Shown piece after piece: positions 26,240 to 35,291 of a DNA stretch of 64,000 nt; within the stretch, counting starts at the first letter, position 1, and the number at the start of each line of letters is the position of its first letter. A model generated the notes under the pieces. The model did no database searches. It was not told where the DNA came from and worked only from the letters and a program-made list of their open reading frames with translations. This stretch comes from CAWBRT01 sp963814745 (lineage in GTDB: Bacteria; Acidobacteriota; Terriglobia; Terriglobales; Acidobacteriaceae): NCBI GenBank assembly GCA_963814745.1, contig CAWFEA010000003.1, positions 368,553 to 432,552 on the forward strand, in the 5' to 3' direction. Position numbers and translations under genes: made by a program.

Positions 26240-27164
26240 TCAGGGCCGGTTCGCCGCTGTGCCCTTTGCCTTTGGCTTGCGCGGCCCAAGTTCTTTCTGG
26301 CCGAGCGACTCGATGTAACCTGCCACTTTGAGTACCGTTTCCAAGCTGATGTCGGGGATGATCTCGTTGTTGTTCGTGTACCACGCCAAGTATTCTGCCG
26401 CCGTGGTCTTCAGACGTAGGCGACTGCAAACCAAAAAAAGCAGACGGACTCCGCCTCGAATTCCACCTTTTGCACGCCAAGTCGTCTTCTATCAGGCCAC
26501 CAGCCGTCTTGATCGCCGCCGGTATGACCGCAATGGATGTGCGCCAGTTCTTGGGCGAGGGTAACATACTGCTCGTCAGGGGTGTGTTTGCTGTTGAGCT
26601 GAACGATGCGCTTGGCCCGGAGCTTTTGGTTGCCCACTGGCACCGCCGACTGATTCGATGTAGCAACCCCGGCCTGGAGTGGAGAGAATTCCTTCGTCAG
26701 AATTGCGATTTGGTCTCTCTCTTACAATTGCGGCGCGTGTTGTGCCAAACCGTCTCAGGCACATGGTCGCCCCAGGTTTCATATGGCCGCTCCAGTTGCC
26801 GCGGCAGCTTCTTGCCCTCGGTGTCAGCCAGGTCGTAGACGAACGATACTGGCCCGAACGGCACCAGAATGACCATTGGGCGCGAATCGGGTTTAATCTT
26901 GCGCTCGAAGTCGGACCACCATTGAAACGGCGTGGCGACATAGCTCAAATTTGGATTCTGCGTATGCAGGAGGAAGCAGTTGAAAGGCGCGTATTTCGGG
27001 AAACGGCTGATGAACTTCATCAGGTCGAAATACGCTGTGCTGCGGCGATACGCCAGCGTTGCACGAAACAGTTCATCGAGCGGACTGACCTTCCCAAGCT
27101 TCTGGCTTTCAGAGCCCAGTTGTTTGTCCGCGGGCGTGCTGGCTTGCTGGTTCCTTACGTTCAT
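26240..27164 (-). pseudogene. ImmA/IrrE-type metallopeptidase gene, decayed
   Basis: Three frames together spell one protein of the mobile-element ImmA/IrrE-like type. The first (27164 to ~26700) is ELFRATLAYRRSTAYFDLMKF ... NCFLLHTQNPNLSYVATP ... VFVYDLADTEGKKLP. The second (~26643-26430) is LNSKHTPDEQYVTLAQELAHIHCGH. The third (~26434-26240) is YLAWYTNNNEIIPDISLETVLKVAGYI. At least two frame breaks separate them. The zinc motif reads QELAH where HELAH is expected, so the first metal His is lost as well, which argues for real inactivation here. Confidence 0.75.
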
Positions 27165-27209
27165 CTGCCCTCACCAACGACTCAGTCATGCTTGTTCGAG
27201 TGGTGTTTG

Positions 27210-28199
27210 CTATGGTGCATCCTGCTCAAACTGGGCTTCACTGATTTCCTCTGTCCTCGCTGTGCCGCCAACCACAGGATGCAAGGTTATCTCGAAAGTG
27301 GCGTAGTTGACTTTATCGGCGGTTTCCGTTTCCCGAAAGTCCAGTGAGTCATCGAACTCGGAGTAACTGCGCTCGTCTCTGAATTTGCGTAATGTCTTAT
27401 CCCAATTGTTGCCGATGGCGAAGCGAACCCTGTACGAGCCTGGAGCTATGCCTCTCATCGTCGTTTCGTCGGACGACCGGACGTAAACCCAACGGAGCAG
27501 CCTCCCTGTGGAAACGTTCACCAACTTGACCGTAGCGTCTCGCCCAAGGCCGTTGTTGATACTCAGCTCTCCATGTCCGCGCTGCCCGGGCAGGTGATTG
27601 ATGTTCATGCCGGTCTCGGGACGCACCTGCACCGCACCTGCCAACCCGCCAGCCGGAGCAATTTCAACGTCGGCAGCGGAATAGGTAGGCAACGACCGCT
27701 CCGTCGGGGGTGCGCCGCGCACACTTGGCGCCGCGGACTTTACTTGCTCATCCCAGGTAACTTGTGGTGCTGCGCTCGCGGAGGGGTGCCTGGACTTGGC
27801 AGGCTCTGTGGGTGCTACCCGGTCAAAGATGTCACTGGTCGCCTTTCGCGAGTGGTAGGCCCAGAAGGAGGCCGCCGCCAAAGCGCAGCACAGCACCAGC
27901 GCGGAAATCACTTTCCATGGGAACGGCACACGTTGCAAGACTGCTTTGCCTTCGACGACGGCAAGCCGTCCCGAGCGTACCAACTTAGTCAAGCTGCCCG
28001 TGATGCTTGGGGTTGCTGGCGAGGGTGGTATAGAAGGAGGTTTGGCCGGGCTACGCTCTCGCGCGGCATACGTGCGTCGGATCTGAACACGTTGCCCGCA
28101 TCCACACTTGATGTAGCGACCGGTGTGCTCCTCGCCGGTGTGGTAGACCGCGCCGCACAAGCAAACTACGTCGAAATCAGTTGCGTTTGAGGTGGGCAT
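27210..28199 (-). CDS. Hypothetical membrane protein with N-terminal zinc ribbon
   Basis: A ~329-residue protein starting at ATG 28199 (MPTSNATDFDVVCLCG). Residues 10-40 contain four cysteines (VVCLCGAVYHTGEEHTG, KCGCGQ) forming a probable zinc ribbon. A Pro-rich linker leads to one transmembrane helix (~95-115, VISALVLCCALAAASFWAYH), then a polar linker and a beta-rich C-terminal domain (ELSINNGLGRDATVKLVNV ... GIAPGSYRVRFAIGNNWDK) that looks like a carboxypeptidase-regulatory/Ig-like fold. It is divergent from an XRE repressor, with an 18-bp palindrome in between. Function unknown; it may be a sensor or cell-surface protein of the element. Confidence 0.65.
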   Translation of the reverse strand: MPTSNATDFDVVCLCGAVYHTGEEHTGRYIKCGCGQRVQIRRTYAARERSPAKPPSIPPSPATPSITGSLTKLVRSGRLAVVEGKAVLQRVPFPWKVISALVLCCALAAASFWAYHSRKATSDIFDRVAPTEPAKSRHPSASAAPQVTWDEQVKSAAPSVRGAPPTERSLPTYSAADVEIAPAGGLAGAVQVRPETGMNINHLPGQRGHGELSINNGLGRDATVKLVNVSTGRLLRWVYVRSSDETTMRGIAPGSYRVRFAIGNNWDKTLRKFRDERSYSEFDDSLDFRETETADKVNYATFEITLHPVVGGTARTEEISEAQFEQDAP

Positions 28200-28207
28200 T
28201 CGCTTAA

Positions 28208-28225
28208 TGTCTGGCATGCCAGACA
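28208..28225. promoter_or_regulatory. Perfect 18-bp palindrome, probable XRE operator
   Basis: TGTCTGGCATGCCAGACA is fully self-complementary and lies in the 58-bp gap between the divergent starts of the zinc-ribbon membrane protein (28199) and the XRE regulator (28258). Position and symmetry fit an operator that controls one or both genes. Confidence 0.7.
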
Positions 28226-28257
28226 CACGCCGCAAATAGTATCGCCAACATGAGTGC

Positions 28258-28482
28258 ATGTCCAGCAGCACTCACGTCCTTTTGGTTCAACTGGGAAAAC
28301 GCATCCAAGCGTTGCGGAAAGCGAAGGGGTGGACGCAAACCGACCTCGCCGTCCATTTGGATATGAACACGGGGCATATCTCGGACATCAAGCGGGGCAA
28401 GCGCGAAGCGGGGATCATCACCTTGCAGGTGATTGCCCAAGGTCTAGACACCACGATGGCTAAGCTGCTGAGAGGCCTGTAG
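28258..28482 (+). CDS. XRE-family transcriptional regulator
   Basis: A 74-residue single-domain Cro/C1-type helix-turn-helix protein: LGKRIQALRKAKGWTQTDLAVHLDMNTGHISDIKRGKREAGIITLQVIAQGL. This is nearly the minimal HTH_3 domain. It probably represses itself and the divergent membrane-protein gene through the palindrome at 28208-28225. Confidence 0.88.
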   Translation: MSSSTHVLLVQLGKRIQALRKAKGWTQTDLAVHLDMNTGHISDIKRGKREAGIITLQVIAQGLDTTMAKLLRGL

Positions 28483-28864
28483 GGTCCCCGGCATTATCGG
28501 CACCAAGTGAACTGCGCTCTGCCGCTGCTCCGATTGAGAATGCTGCTCCTGAAGACTGAACCGAGATACATCGTGGTCCGATGCTATCGGAATTATCCTC
28601 AGCCTGGCTCGATTTTAGGAACCCCGGAGTTGATGGTGCCGTGTCTCAATCTTCGCACAGCCCACTTTTCGTCAAAGTGCCGGGGTTGAGAGGGCCAATT
28701 CCCTATAAGCCAGCTCATAGCCGCCTCCTAAAATAGCGGTCATTCGACCTTCGCTGTTGCCCAAGAATACGGTGGCCACGAAAGGCCGCTTCTTGAACGC
28801 CCTGTGCGACCCAATCGTGGCCAACTCTGGTGCACGCCAATCGCCGAATCAGTGCCACAAAAGC
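28483..28864. other. Non-coding stretch
   Basis: About 380 bp between the XRE gene and a truncated minus-strand frame. I see no gene, RNA or repeat that I can support here. Confidence 0.4.
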
Positions 28865-29083
28865 TCAGAACGGGCGACGCCTGAACCCCACGCCAAATAC
28901 AGTTTCCTCCGACTCGCACGTGTGGCCACGAAACTCTGGGTTCGTGAACAGCAGATGAGCCCAACGCTCGTCCAACTCAATATCCGTTGCAAACACCACC
29001 GGGAGCTTATGCCCGATTGCAGCGCTTGTTGCTTTACCCGAAAGTTTGAAGTGGAGTTCGAAAAGCTTCGACAGCGCAGGTCA
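28865..29083 (-). pseudogene. Truncated gene fragment next to IS630 copy 2
   Basis: The minus-strand frame ending at the TGA 28865-28867 reads LSKLFELHFKLSGKATSAAIG ... LPVVFATDIELDERWAHLLF ... EETVFGVGFRRRPF. This has real protein character but begins just after a stop with no start codon. The upstream part is out of frame or lost; IS630 copy 2 begins 65 bp further up. I do not recognise the family. Confidence 0.45.
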
Positions 29084-29147
29084 GTTCTGGTTCGTTCAGC
29101 CACGAAACGAATTAAGATCTGGCGAGGTTGTCGTGATCGAAATCGTC

Positions 29148-30198
29148 TAGATCCTTTTCATAATGCATGTAGACCGTTGCCATAGGCGCAATGGGAGAAC
29201 CAGGCGATTGCATTGTCAGCCGTGATGGTTTTGAGAGCTTCGGCGACGGCGGCTTGCAGCGCCTCGTCGGTGCGGGCCTTCAGCGAACGTAGCCCCTGCT
29301 TGAGCTTCGACCAGGCTTGTTCGATCGGGTTCAAGTCCGGCGAATAGGGCGGCAAGTCGAGCAGCTTGGCTCCGACGGCTTCGATCCGCTCGCGCACCCC
29401 GCCGACCTTGTGGGCCGAGAGGTTGTCCATCACCACGACGTCGCCGGGGCGCAGGTCGGGACACAGAACCTGATCGACATAAGCGAGGAAGATGTCCCCG
29501 TCGGTCGCTTCCGGAATCGTCATCGGGGCACGCCGGCCGCGCGTGGTCAAGGCGGCAAGGATCGTAAGCATTTTCCAGTGGCCCTGCGGAGTAGCCTCAC
29601 GCACGCGTTCGCCACGGGGAGCGCGGCCCCAGGGGCGCGTCATCGGCGTCGTGGCCCCGCTCTCATCCCCAAAGACCAACCGTTCGATGGCTGTCGAGGC
29701 GACCTCGTCCCGCCACGCTTGCCGACGCTGCGGGGCTTGTTCGCTGTCCTGTTCCTGGGCGTGGAGCGACTTTTTTTGAGCCGCAGCCCCAATTGGCGCA
29801 CCACCACCCTCCAGAGCCAGCCCACGCTCCAATGCAGGCGCTGCGCCCGTTCCAGACCTTCTTGCAGTTCTCGGAAGGTGATATCCGGCTGGCGACCGAT
29901 CTGCTCTCGGATCCACTCGCGCACCGCCGCCGTCACCCGATTCGGACGCCCCCCGCGCCAGCCGGGAGCATGGATCTCGCCGGTTCGAGTTCGCCGGGCG
30001 GAAATTTTCTTGGCCCAACCCACACTGACGCGAAACCGCTCCGCCACTTCTTCTAGAGTCCCTTCGCCGCTGTCATAGGCTGCAAAGAACTTCCGCCGCA
30101 AATCGTTGGAGTCGGTCTGTGGCATCGGGTTGCGCGGACAATCGCCACCAGCAGCTTACCTCCACCTGTCAGTCTATGGGTTTACTGAAAAGGCTCTA
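29148..30198 (-). mobile_element. IS630-family insertion sequence, copy 2
   Basis: A 1051-bp element with TA at each end, the same length and orientation as copy 1 (2875-3925). I noticed only two base differences (near 30126-30130, just outside the transposase start). It marks the right end of the gene set that follows mnmE. Confidence 0.92.
29158..30125 (-). CDS. IS630-family transposase, copy 2 (-1 frameshift)
   Basis: The translation matches copy 1 in both frames. The seven-A slippery run is at 29771-29777. The intact second-frame catalytic residues (GDESGA, MDNLSAHK, SPDLNPIEQ) suggest the element could still be active if -1 frameshifting joins the frames. Confidence 0.9.
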
Positions 30199-30540
30199 AG
30201 CAATGGAAACATCAGCTAGGCCAGAGCACCGGTTGATGGGTAGTGCAGAAGGCGTATTCGCCCGGGTCGCTCGGATGCTGCCTTCTGAGACACCCGAGAA
30301 GCCGCCATCTGCTCTCATGTTCTCTCCCGAAGCTCCCCTTGTTAGGCCGCCGTAACCTACTGGTATGGCGGGGACGCCAGCGAGGTCCTGGAGCTGTCTC
30401 CAGACGTGTGGGTTTGTGAACTCAAAAGGAAGCATGAGGTCGGGACGAGTGGTCTGTTGCCCGCCAGTAGAGCACACTCCACACTATCTTCGTAAGCACG
30501 AGGCGGTCGTCTCAGCCCAGCTTCTGCAGCAGGTTAGTGA
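30199..30540. other. Non-coding stretch between IS630 and the SDR gene
   Basis: About 340 bp. A minus-strand open frame (30196-30477) exists but has low-complexity, non-conserved character, and I do not call it. No terminator or repeat identified. Confidence 0.4.
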
Positions 30541-31392
30541 TTAATGGAACAGCAGCCCGCCGTTGACGTTGTATGCCTGCCCAGTGATGAAGCTGCCCTC
30601 GTCGGAGGCGAGAAACGCGACCAGGTTGGCCACGTCTTCCGGTTCCGCGATCCGGCCCAGCGGAGTGGCCTCGGCCGCTTTTTTGATAATGCTGGTGCGA
30701 AACTCTTCCAAGGGAATGCCTTTCTGCTCCGCCTGCGCGCGCTCCCAGTAGCTTAGGCGGCCAGTGTTAGTGGGTCCCGGGCAGACTGCATTCACAGTGA
30801 TACCATGAGGCGCCAGATCGAGAGCCGAGCCCTGGGTTCGGCCGACGAGCGCGAACTTGGAGGCAGCGTAGGCGGCCTGTCGGATACCGGCTGTTTTCGA
30901 GGTATTCGAGCCGATGTTGATGATATGTCCGCCCCGGCCCTGGTTAATCATTTCGCGTCCTACCAGCTTGGTCAGCAGGAACACAGCCGTGGCATTGATG
31001 GCCAGGAAATCATTCCAGACGTCTTCGTCCAGTTCGGTGACCGGAACCCTGTCCCGGCCGATGATGGCCCGGGCGTTGTTGACTAAGATGTCGATTCCGC
31101 CACAGTTCTCGACCGCGTACTTCACCATACCTCGTATCTGTTCGGCTGATTTCAAATCGCAGGGGATCATCAGGCAACGAGCGCCGGTGGCGCGGATCTC
31201 CTCGGCTACGCTCTCGATGCCGCGCCAACCAGCCTGCACTTCGGCCGGCGGAAGGTCTCCGGGTTGTCGCCACACGTCTGTCAGCACCAGATTCGCGCCC
31301 AAGGCCGCCATCTTCAGGGCGATGGCTCGCCCCACACCTTTCATGCCGCCGGCCCCTGTAATCAGCGCTACCTTGTCCTTCAATCCCAACAT
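30541..31392 (-). CDS. SDR-family NAD(P)-dependent oxidoreductase
   Basis: A 283-residue classical short-chain dehydrogenase. The cofactor loop is TGAGGMKGVG (residues ~14-23), NNA (~105) supports the fold, and the catalytic residues are Ser in NIGSNTSKT and Tyr-x3-Lys in YAASKFALVG. The C-terminus has the typical PEDVANLVAFLASDEGSFITGQAYNVNGG. It probably oxidises a hydroxyl of a sugar acid or ring compound. It lies divergent from an MFS transporter gene, across ~530 bp that includes an 81-bp inverted-repeat element. Confidence 0.92.
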   Translation of the reverse strand: MLGLKDKVALITGAGGMKGVGRAIALKMAALGANLVLTDVWRQPGDLPPAEVQAGWRGIESVAEEIRATGARCLMIPCDLKSAEQIRGMVKYAVENCGGIDILVNNARAIIGRDRVPVTELDEDVWNDFLAINATAVFLLTKLVGREMINQGRGGHIINIGSNTSKTAGIRQAAYAASKFALVGRTQGSALDLAPHGITVNAVCPGPTNTGRLSYWERAQAEQKGIPLEEFRTSIIKKAAEATPLGRIAEPEDVANLVAFLASDEGSFITGQAYNVNGGLLFH

Positions 31393-31503
31393 CTATTTTC
31401 TCCTGTTGATGTGCCCGTGCAGGCAGTTCGATTCGGCGGCTTTGAAGCCTTGTGCAAGTCATCGCCGATTATTTAATTGCAGGTTCGGGACGCGGTTTTA
31501 CAC

Positions 31504-31584
31504 GCTGCGGAAAAACGCTGGTGATGTGGGCACCCCAAGGTCAGATTGTGGGCTTGCCCGACCTAGAACTTGTTTTTCCGCAGC
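31504..31584. repeat. 81-bp inverted-repeat element (MITE-like)
   Basis: Perfect 13-bp inverted repeats, gctgcggaaaaac (31504-31516) and gtttttccgcagc (31572-31584), enclose 55 bp with a smaller inner inverted repeat (GGGCA/TGCCC). It lies in the 31393-31925 gap between the divergent SDR and MFS genes, which otherwise holds no recognised feature. The arms resemble the arms of the 2392-2506 element (GCTGAAAAAC), so the two could be related. Confidence 0.6.
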
Positions 31585-31925
31585 CTCTTTAGCTGTGCCG
31601 AATCTCTCCCGCCGATGAGTTGCCTTAACCCCTGAACAGAGAATGCGAGTCTTAAAACGTATCCCAAGGGAATCTAAGCATACTACTACGGAGATTATGC
31701 TGAGCGACTCCAAGCTCATCTCAGCAAACGCAAGCCTTTCCGGGGGACCCCGGCGACGCCATGTCAATTCCTTCATTGCCTGTCCCCCTATTCTGGGCTA
31801 GACTCCCCCTACCCCACACCATACAGGCCCGTACTGGGGCTGTACGGAGGAAAGGGCTGAAGGCTCGGCAAAGGGCGGCGCTTCTGGATTGATCTGTGCG
31901 ATAGTCGCCCGGGCAGGAGGAGAAC

Positions 31926-33281
31926 ATGACACTAGAGACCGTCCAGAGTTCCGCGGGTGCCGTCAGTGAAATCGAACGCACGACGATGAGGCGCGTCGCG
32001 TTGCGCATTGTGCCGTTCCTGATGGTGTGCTTTGTGATCAATTTTATCGATCGCATCAACGTCGGCATGGCGGCCTTGAGCATGAACCAAGATATCGGAC
32101 TCAAGCCCACGGAGCTGGCCTTTGGCGTTTCGCTGTTCTTCGCCGCCTACGTGACCTTCGGGGTTCCCAGCAACCTGGCGCTGGAGCGCGTTGGCGCGCG
32201 GCGCTGGATAGCGCTGATCGTCGTGAGCTGGGGCCTGGTCTCGATGGGGACAGCTTTCATCCTTGGCACCAAGTCGTATTACATCAATCGTTTCCTGCTG
32301 GGCATCGCCGAAGCGGGATTCCTTCCCGGCTCTATCCTGTTCATGAGCTACTGGTTCCCCTCCGCTTACCGCGCCAAGATGATAAGCATCTTCGCCATGG
32401 CCATGCCCTTCTCCGGCTTTATCGGGTCGCCGATCTCCGGGTTGCTTCTGGGAATGCACGGAGTTCTTGGGCTCAAGGGCTGGCAGTGGTTGTTCCTGCT
32501 GGAGGCCTTTCCAGCGGTGCTGCTGGGCGTGGTGGCGCTATTTTATCTTTCCGACGGACCCGCGAAGGCGAAATGGCTGAAGCCGGAGGAGCGGGACTGG
32601 GTCCTGGCCCGCCTGGAATCGGAGCGTCGCGCGCAGGCGGAGCGTCGCGCCAAGTCCTCCTCCAAGCCGGAGATGAGTTCGCTGCGATCTTTGCTGAATG
32701 CGCGCGTGTTAATGCTCTCTTTTGTTTACACCGGCAGCGCCGGCACCAGCGCCGCCCTCTATATCTGGCAGCCGACGATCATTAAGGGGTTTGGTCTCAC
32801 GAACTTTCAAACCGGGCTGGTCACCGCTATTCCCTTTGGCATAGGCTGCATCGGTATGGTGCTTTGGGGCCGCCACTCGGACCGTGCAGGCGAACGCGTG
32901 TGGCACACCGCCATTCCACTGCTCGCTGTCTCCGCCGGCTTGGCGACCAGTTTCTTTTTCCATTCTTTGCTTCCGGTCGTCGTTGGACTCTGCCTTGCCA
33001 TCGTCGGAACATATTCCATCAAGGGACCATTTTTTGCGCTGTGCACGGAATGGCTGCCCGCGGGCGTGGCGGCCGGCGGCATCGGCCTGATCAACGGCAT
33101 CGGTAACATCGCTGGCGGCGTCTGCCCCTATGTTCTTGGCTGGTTCAAGCAGCACACCGGGAGCTTCCCCATGGGTCTGCTCGCCCTTTCCTGTCTGGGG
33201 TTGGTCTGCGGCGTTCTGACCGTACTCACCATCCAGGACAAGAAGACCACCGCCGCTCGCGCAGCCGAGGAAGGGCGGTAA
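31926..33281 (+). CDS. MFS transporter, anion:cation symporter family
   Basis: A 451-residue MFS permease with 12 predicted helices. FVINFIDRINVGMAALSMNQDIGL at TM1, the PSNLALERVGARRWIALIVVSWG loop and FLLGIAEAGFLPGSILFMSYWFP are hallmarks of the ACS group that imports organic acids such as tartrate, phthalate or sugar acids with H+. A GGAGGAGA-type ribosome-binding site precedes ATG 31926. It probably brings in the substrate of the surrounding catabolic genes. Confidence 0.92.
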   Translation: MTLETVQSSAGAVSEIERTTMRRVALRIVPFLMVCFVINFIDRINVGMAALSMNQDIGLKPTELAFGVSLFFAAYVTFGVPSNLALERVGARRWIALIVVSWGLVSMGTAFILGTKSYYINRFLLGIAEAGFLPGSILFMSYWFPSAYRAKMISIFAMAMPFSGFIGSPISGLLLGMHGVLGLKGWQWLFLLEAFPAVLLGVVALFYLSDGPAKAKWLKPEERDWVLARLESERRAQAERRAKSSSKPEMSSLRSLLNARVLMLSFVYTGSAGTSAALYIWQPTIIKGFGLTNFQTGLVTAIPFGIGCIGMVLWGRHSDRAGERVWHTAIPLLAVSAGLATSFFFHSLLPVVVGLCLAIVGTYSIKGPFFALCTEWLPAGVAAGGIGLINGIGNIAGGVCPYVLGWFKQHTGSFPMGLLALSCLGLVCGVLTVLTIQDKKTTAARAAEEGR

Positions 33282-33291
33282 AAAACTGTAA

Positions 33292-33963
33292 TTACGCCCC
33301 GTCCTCGATGGCGATCACGCGCAGCGGAAAAGCTTCCAGGCCACGCACCGCAATCGGCAGCGCGAATACCTCCACACGCAATTGCCTCAGGCTGTTGAGG
33401 TTGTTCAAATTCTCGATCAGCGGCACATTATTCTCGAATAGCGTACGGTGGTTGACGTGTTCCTCGCTGCTGGGAACTTCGACGCCCGTCGCGTCCACGC
33501 CCATCATTTTCATGCCTTGTTCCACCAGCCAAGCAATGGCTTCCGGAACGAAATACGGCGTGAGACGATATTGGTCGGTTCCGTAGAAAGGGGCGCCGCC
33601 CAGATTACAGAACACGATGTCGCGTCGCTGAATGCCCCCGGCCTTTTCGGCCGCTCTTTGTGCATCGGTCAGGCTGACGGCGCTGCCGCGGGGCAAATGT
33701 CGGAGATCGAGAATCACCGCCTTGCCTATCAGCACTTCCAGCGGCATCTGCGACAGATCATCGCGATCCTTAAAGAGGTGATAAGGCGCCTCAATGTGCG
33801 TACCGATGTGGCTCACCATATTCACGTTGTGCATGATGTACCACTGGTTCTCCAGGCGCACAACGTTCGGGTTCACCGTTTCCGCCCCTACCATTTCGAT
33901 AATGAACTTCCGCCCGGCCTTGCCGGGATCGAGTACATGCGAAAGGTCTACGATTCGTTTCAC
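33292..33963 (-). CDS. Cyclase family protein (kynurenine-formamidase-like hydrolase)
   Basis: A 223-residue metal-dependent hydrolase of the cyclase (PF04199) family. The key signature is SHIGTHIEAPYHLF, corresponding to the HGTH-x-D-x-P-x-H metal-binding motif, with Glu in place of the usual Asp. DLSHVLDPG at the start and a VDATGVEVPSSEEHVNHRTLFENNVPLIENLNNL segment are also typical. Members hydrolyse amides or lactone-like rings. It is convergent with the MFS gene (10 bp) and divergent from the amidohydrolase. Confidence 0.9.
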   Translation of the reverse strand: MKRIVDLSHVLDPGKAGRKFIIEMVGAETVNPNVVRLENQWYIMHNVNMVSHIGTHIEAPYHLFKDRDDLSQMPLEVLIGKAVILDLRHLPRGSAVSLTDAQRAAEKAGGIQRRDIVFCNLGGAPFYGTDQYRLTPYFVPEAIAWLVEQGMKMMGVDATGVEVPSSEEHVNHRTLFENNVPLIENLNNLNSLRQLRVEVFALPIAVRGLEAFPLRVIAIEDGA

Positions 33964-34074
33964 TCAGGCGTTTCTCCCTTCCCACAAAAATCCTCTCCCG
34001 CCACCGATCTTGCGAGTACACTTTCTGTTCAGCCATCGAACGCTCAATAGCCCTGACAAGTCTGAAATTGGCGG

Positions 34075-35007
34075 ATGAATACGATGAATACGCATGAAAC
34101 CGCTTCTGGTCAAGTCAAATTAGCCGTGCAGGAAAGAGTCGAAGTGAAGTGGTCCAGCGGAACGGAACCGCCCAAGCACAAGGCCCCGAGGTTCACCACC
34201 GACTGCCATCATCACATTTACGGATCGCAATATCCGCTGGCTCCGAATCCCAGCATGGTTCTGGGCGGCGATGGCAACGCCGCCGTGGATGACTACCGCG
34301 CTTTGCAGCGTCGCGTCGGCATCGAGCGTAACGTCGTGGTCGGCGCCGCAGCTTACGGCACCGATAGTCGCTGCATGCTAGACTCACTTTCCGCGTTTGG
34401 CGAGCAGGCCAGGGGTATCGCGCTCGTGGACACCAGTGTTTCCGACACCGAACTACAGCGGATGTCGGATCTCGGAGTGCGCGGCATCCGTGTGAACCTC
34501 GTATATCTCAGTGGCGCCACGCTGGAAATGATCGAGCCGCTGGCGGATCGCATCAACCAACTGGGGTGGCACCTGCAGCTAAGTCTGCCGGCCGAAGTCA
34601 CCGTGCAGCTCAAGAACGTGCTGCCCAAACTGCCGGCGCGCCTTGTCTTTGATCACATCGCTCGTATCCCTCCCGATCCGGGTACATCGCATCCGGCCTT
34701 TAAGGTCATCCTTGGCCTAATCGACCGCGGAAAAACATGGGTCAAATTGTCGGGTGCGTACCTCATGAGCAAGGTCGGACCTCCAACGTACGCCGACACG
34801 GGCGCCGTGGCTCGCGCTTTCGCGCAGGCCGCTCCCGAACGCATGCTGTGGGGCAGCAATTGGCCCCATCCGCCAGAAAAGATAAGAAAGCCGGACGACG
34901 CCACCCTGTTCGACCTGCTGGCGGAGTGGGTGCCCGATGAAGCGCTACGCAGACGCATCCTGGTGCAAAATCCGGAAGAGGTCTACGGGTTTCTCAAGTC
35001 GAGCTGA
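34075..35007 (+). CDS. Amidohydrolase family protein (LigI / 2-pyrone-4,6-dicarboxylate lactonase-like)
   Basis: A ~310-residue TIM-barrel hydrolase. DCHHHIYG after a 40-residue lead carries the first metal-binding histidines; LVFDHIARIP and MLWGSNWPHPP supply the later His and the catalytic Asp-equivalent position (here Asn in GSNWPHP, where many relatives have GTDWPH). The family opens lactones of dicarboxylic acids, which fits a sugar-acid or aromatic pathway. ATG 34075 or 34081 may be the start. Confidence 0.87.
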   Translation: MNTMNTHETASGQVKLAVQERVEVKWSSGTEPPKHKAPRFTTDCHHHIYGSQYPLAPNPSMVLGGDGNAAVDDYRALQRRVGIERNVVVGAAAYGTDSRCMLDSLSAFGEQARGIALVDTSVSDTELQRMSDLGVRGIRVNLVYLSGATLEMIEPLADRINQLGWHLQLSLPAEVTVQLKNVLPKLPARLVFDHIARIPPDPGTSHPAFKVILGLIDRGKTWVKLSGAYLMSKVGPPTYADTGAVARAFAQAAPERMLWGSNWPHPPEKIRKPDDATLFDLLAEWVPDEALRRRILVQNPEEVYGFLKSS

Positions 35008-35291
35008 ATTGTTTTTGGCGCCGGACTTGGCTGGCAGACCCGATTGGGATCCGAGAACGGGCAAACCGTTGACCAGACCCCATGCTTGCATCTCGCTCAT
35101 CACGTCGGCAGACATAATGTAGGCGTTTTGTGCTGGCGCCTTGTGCTTGCAAAAGCGCCGCCGAGCGGTAAGCTGGCGGCAATCTGAAGATTCAAAAAGG
35201 AAATTCCAGGTTGAACTCGCATTCATTAAAGGGCAGAATGGGTTCATCAACATAACTTTTCATCACTCCACAGCCAATCGAAGGCTAACTA

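Noticed and set aside
28757..29185. A 142-codon plus-strand frame running into IS630
   Set aside because: The opposite strand in this region reads as a more protein-like fragment (LPVVFATDIELDERWAHLLF), and the plus frame ends inside the IS.
30196..30477. A 93-codon minus-strand frame next to IS630 copy 2
   Set aside because: No domain, atypical composition, and its stop lies in the IS end; not supported as a gene.
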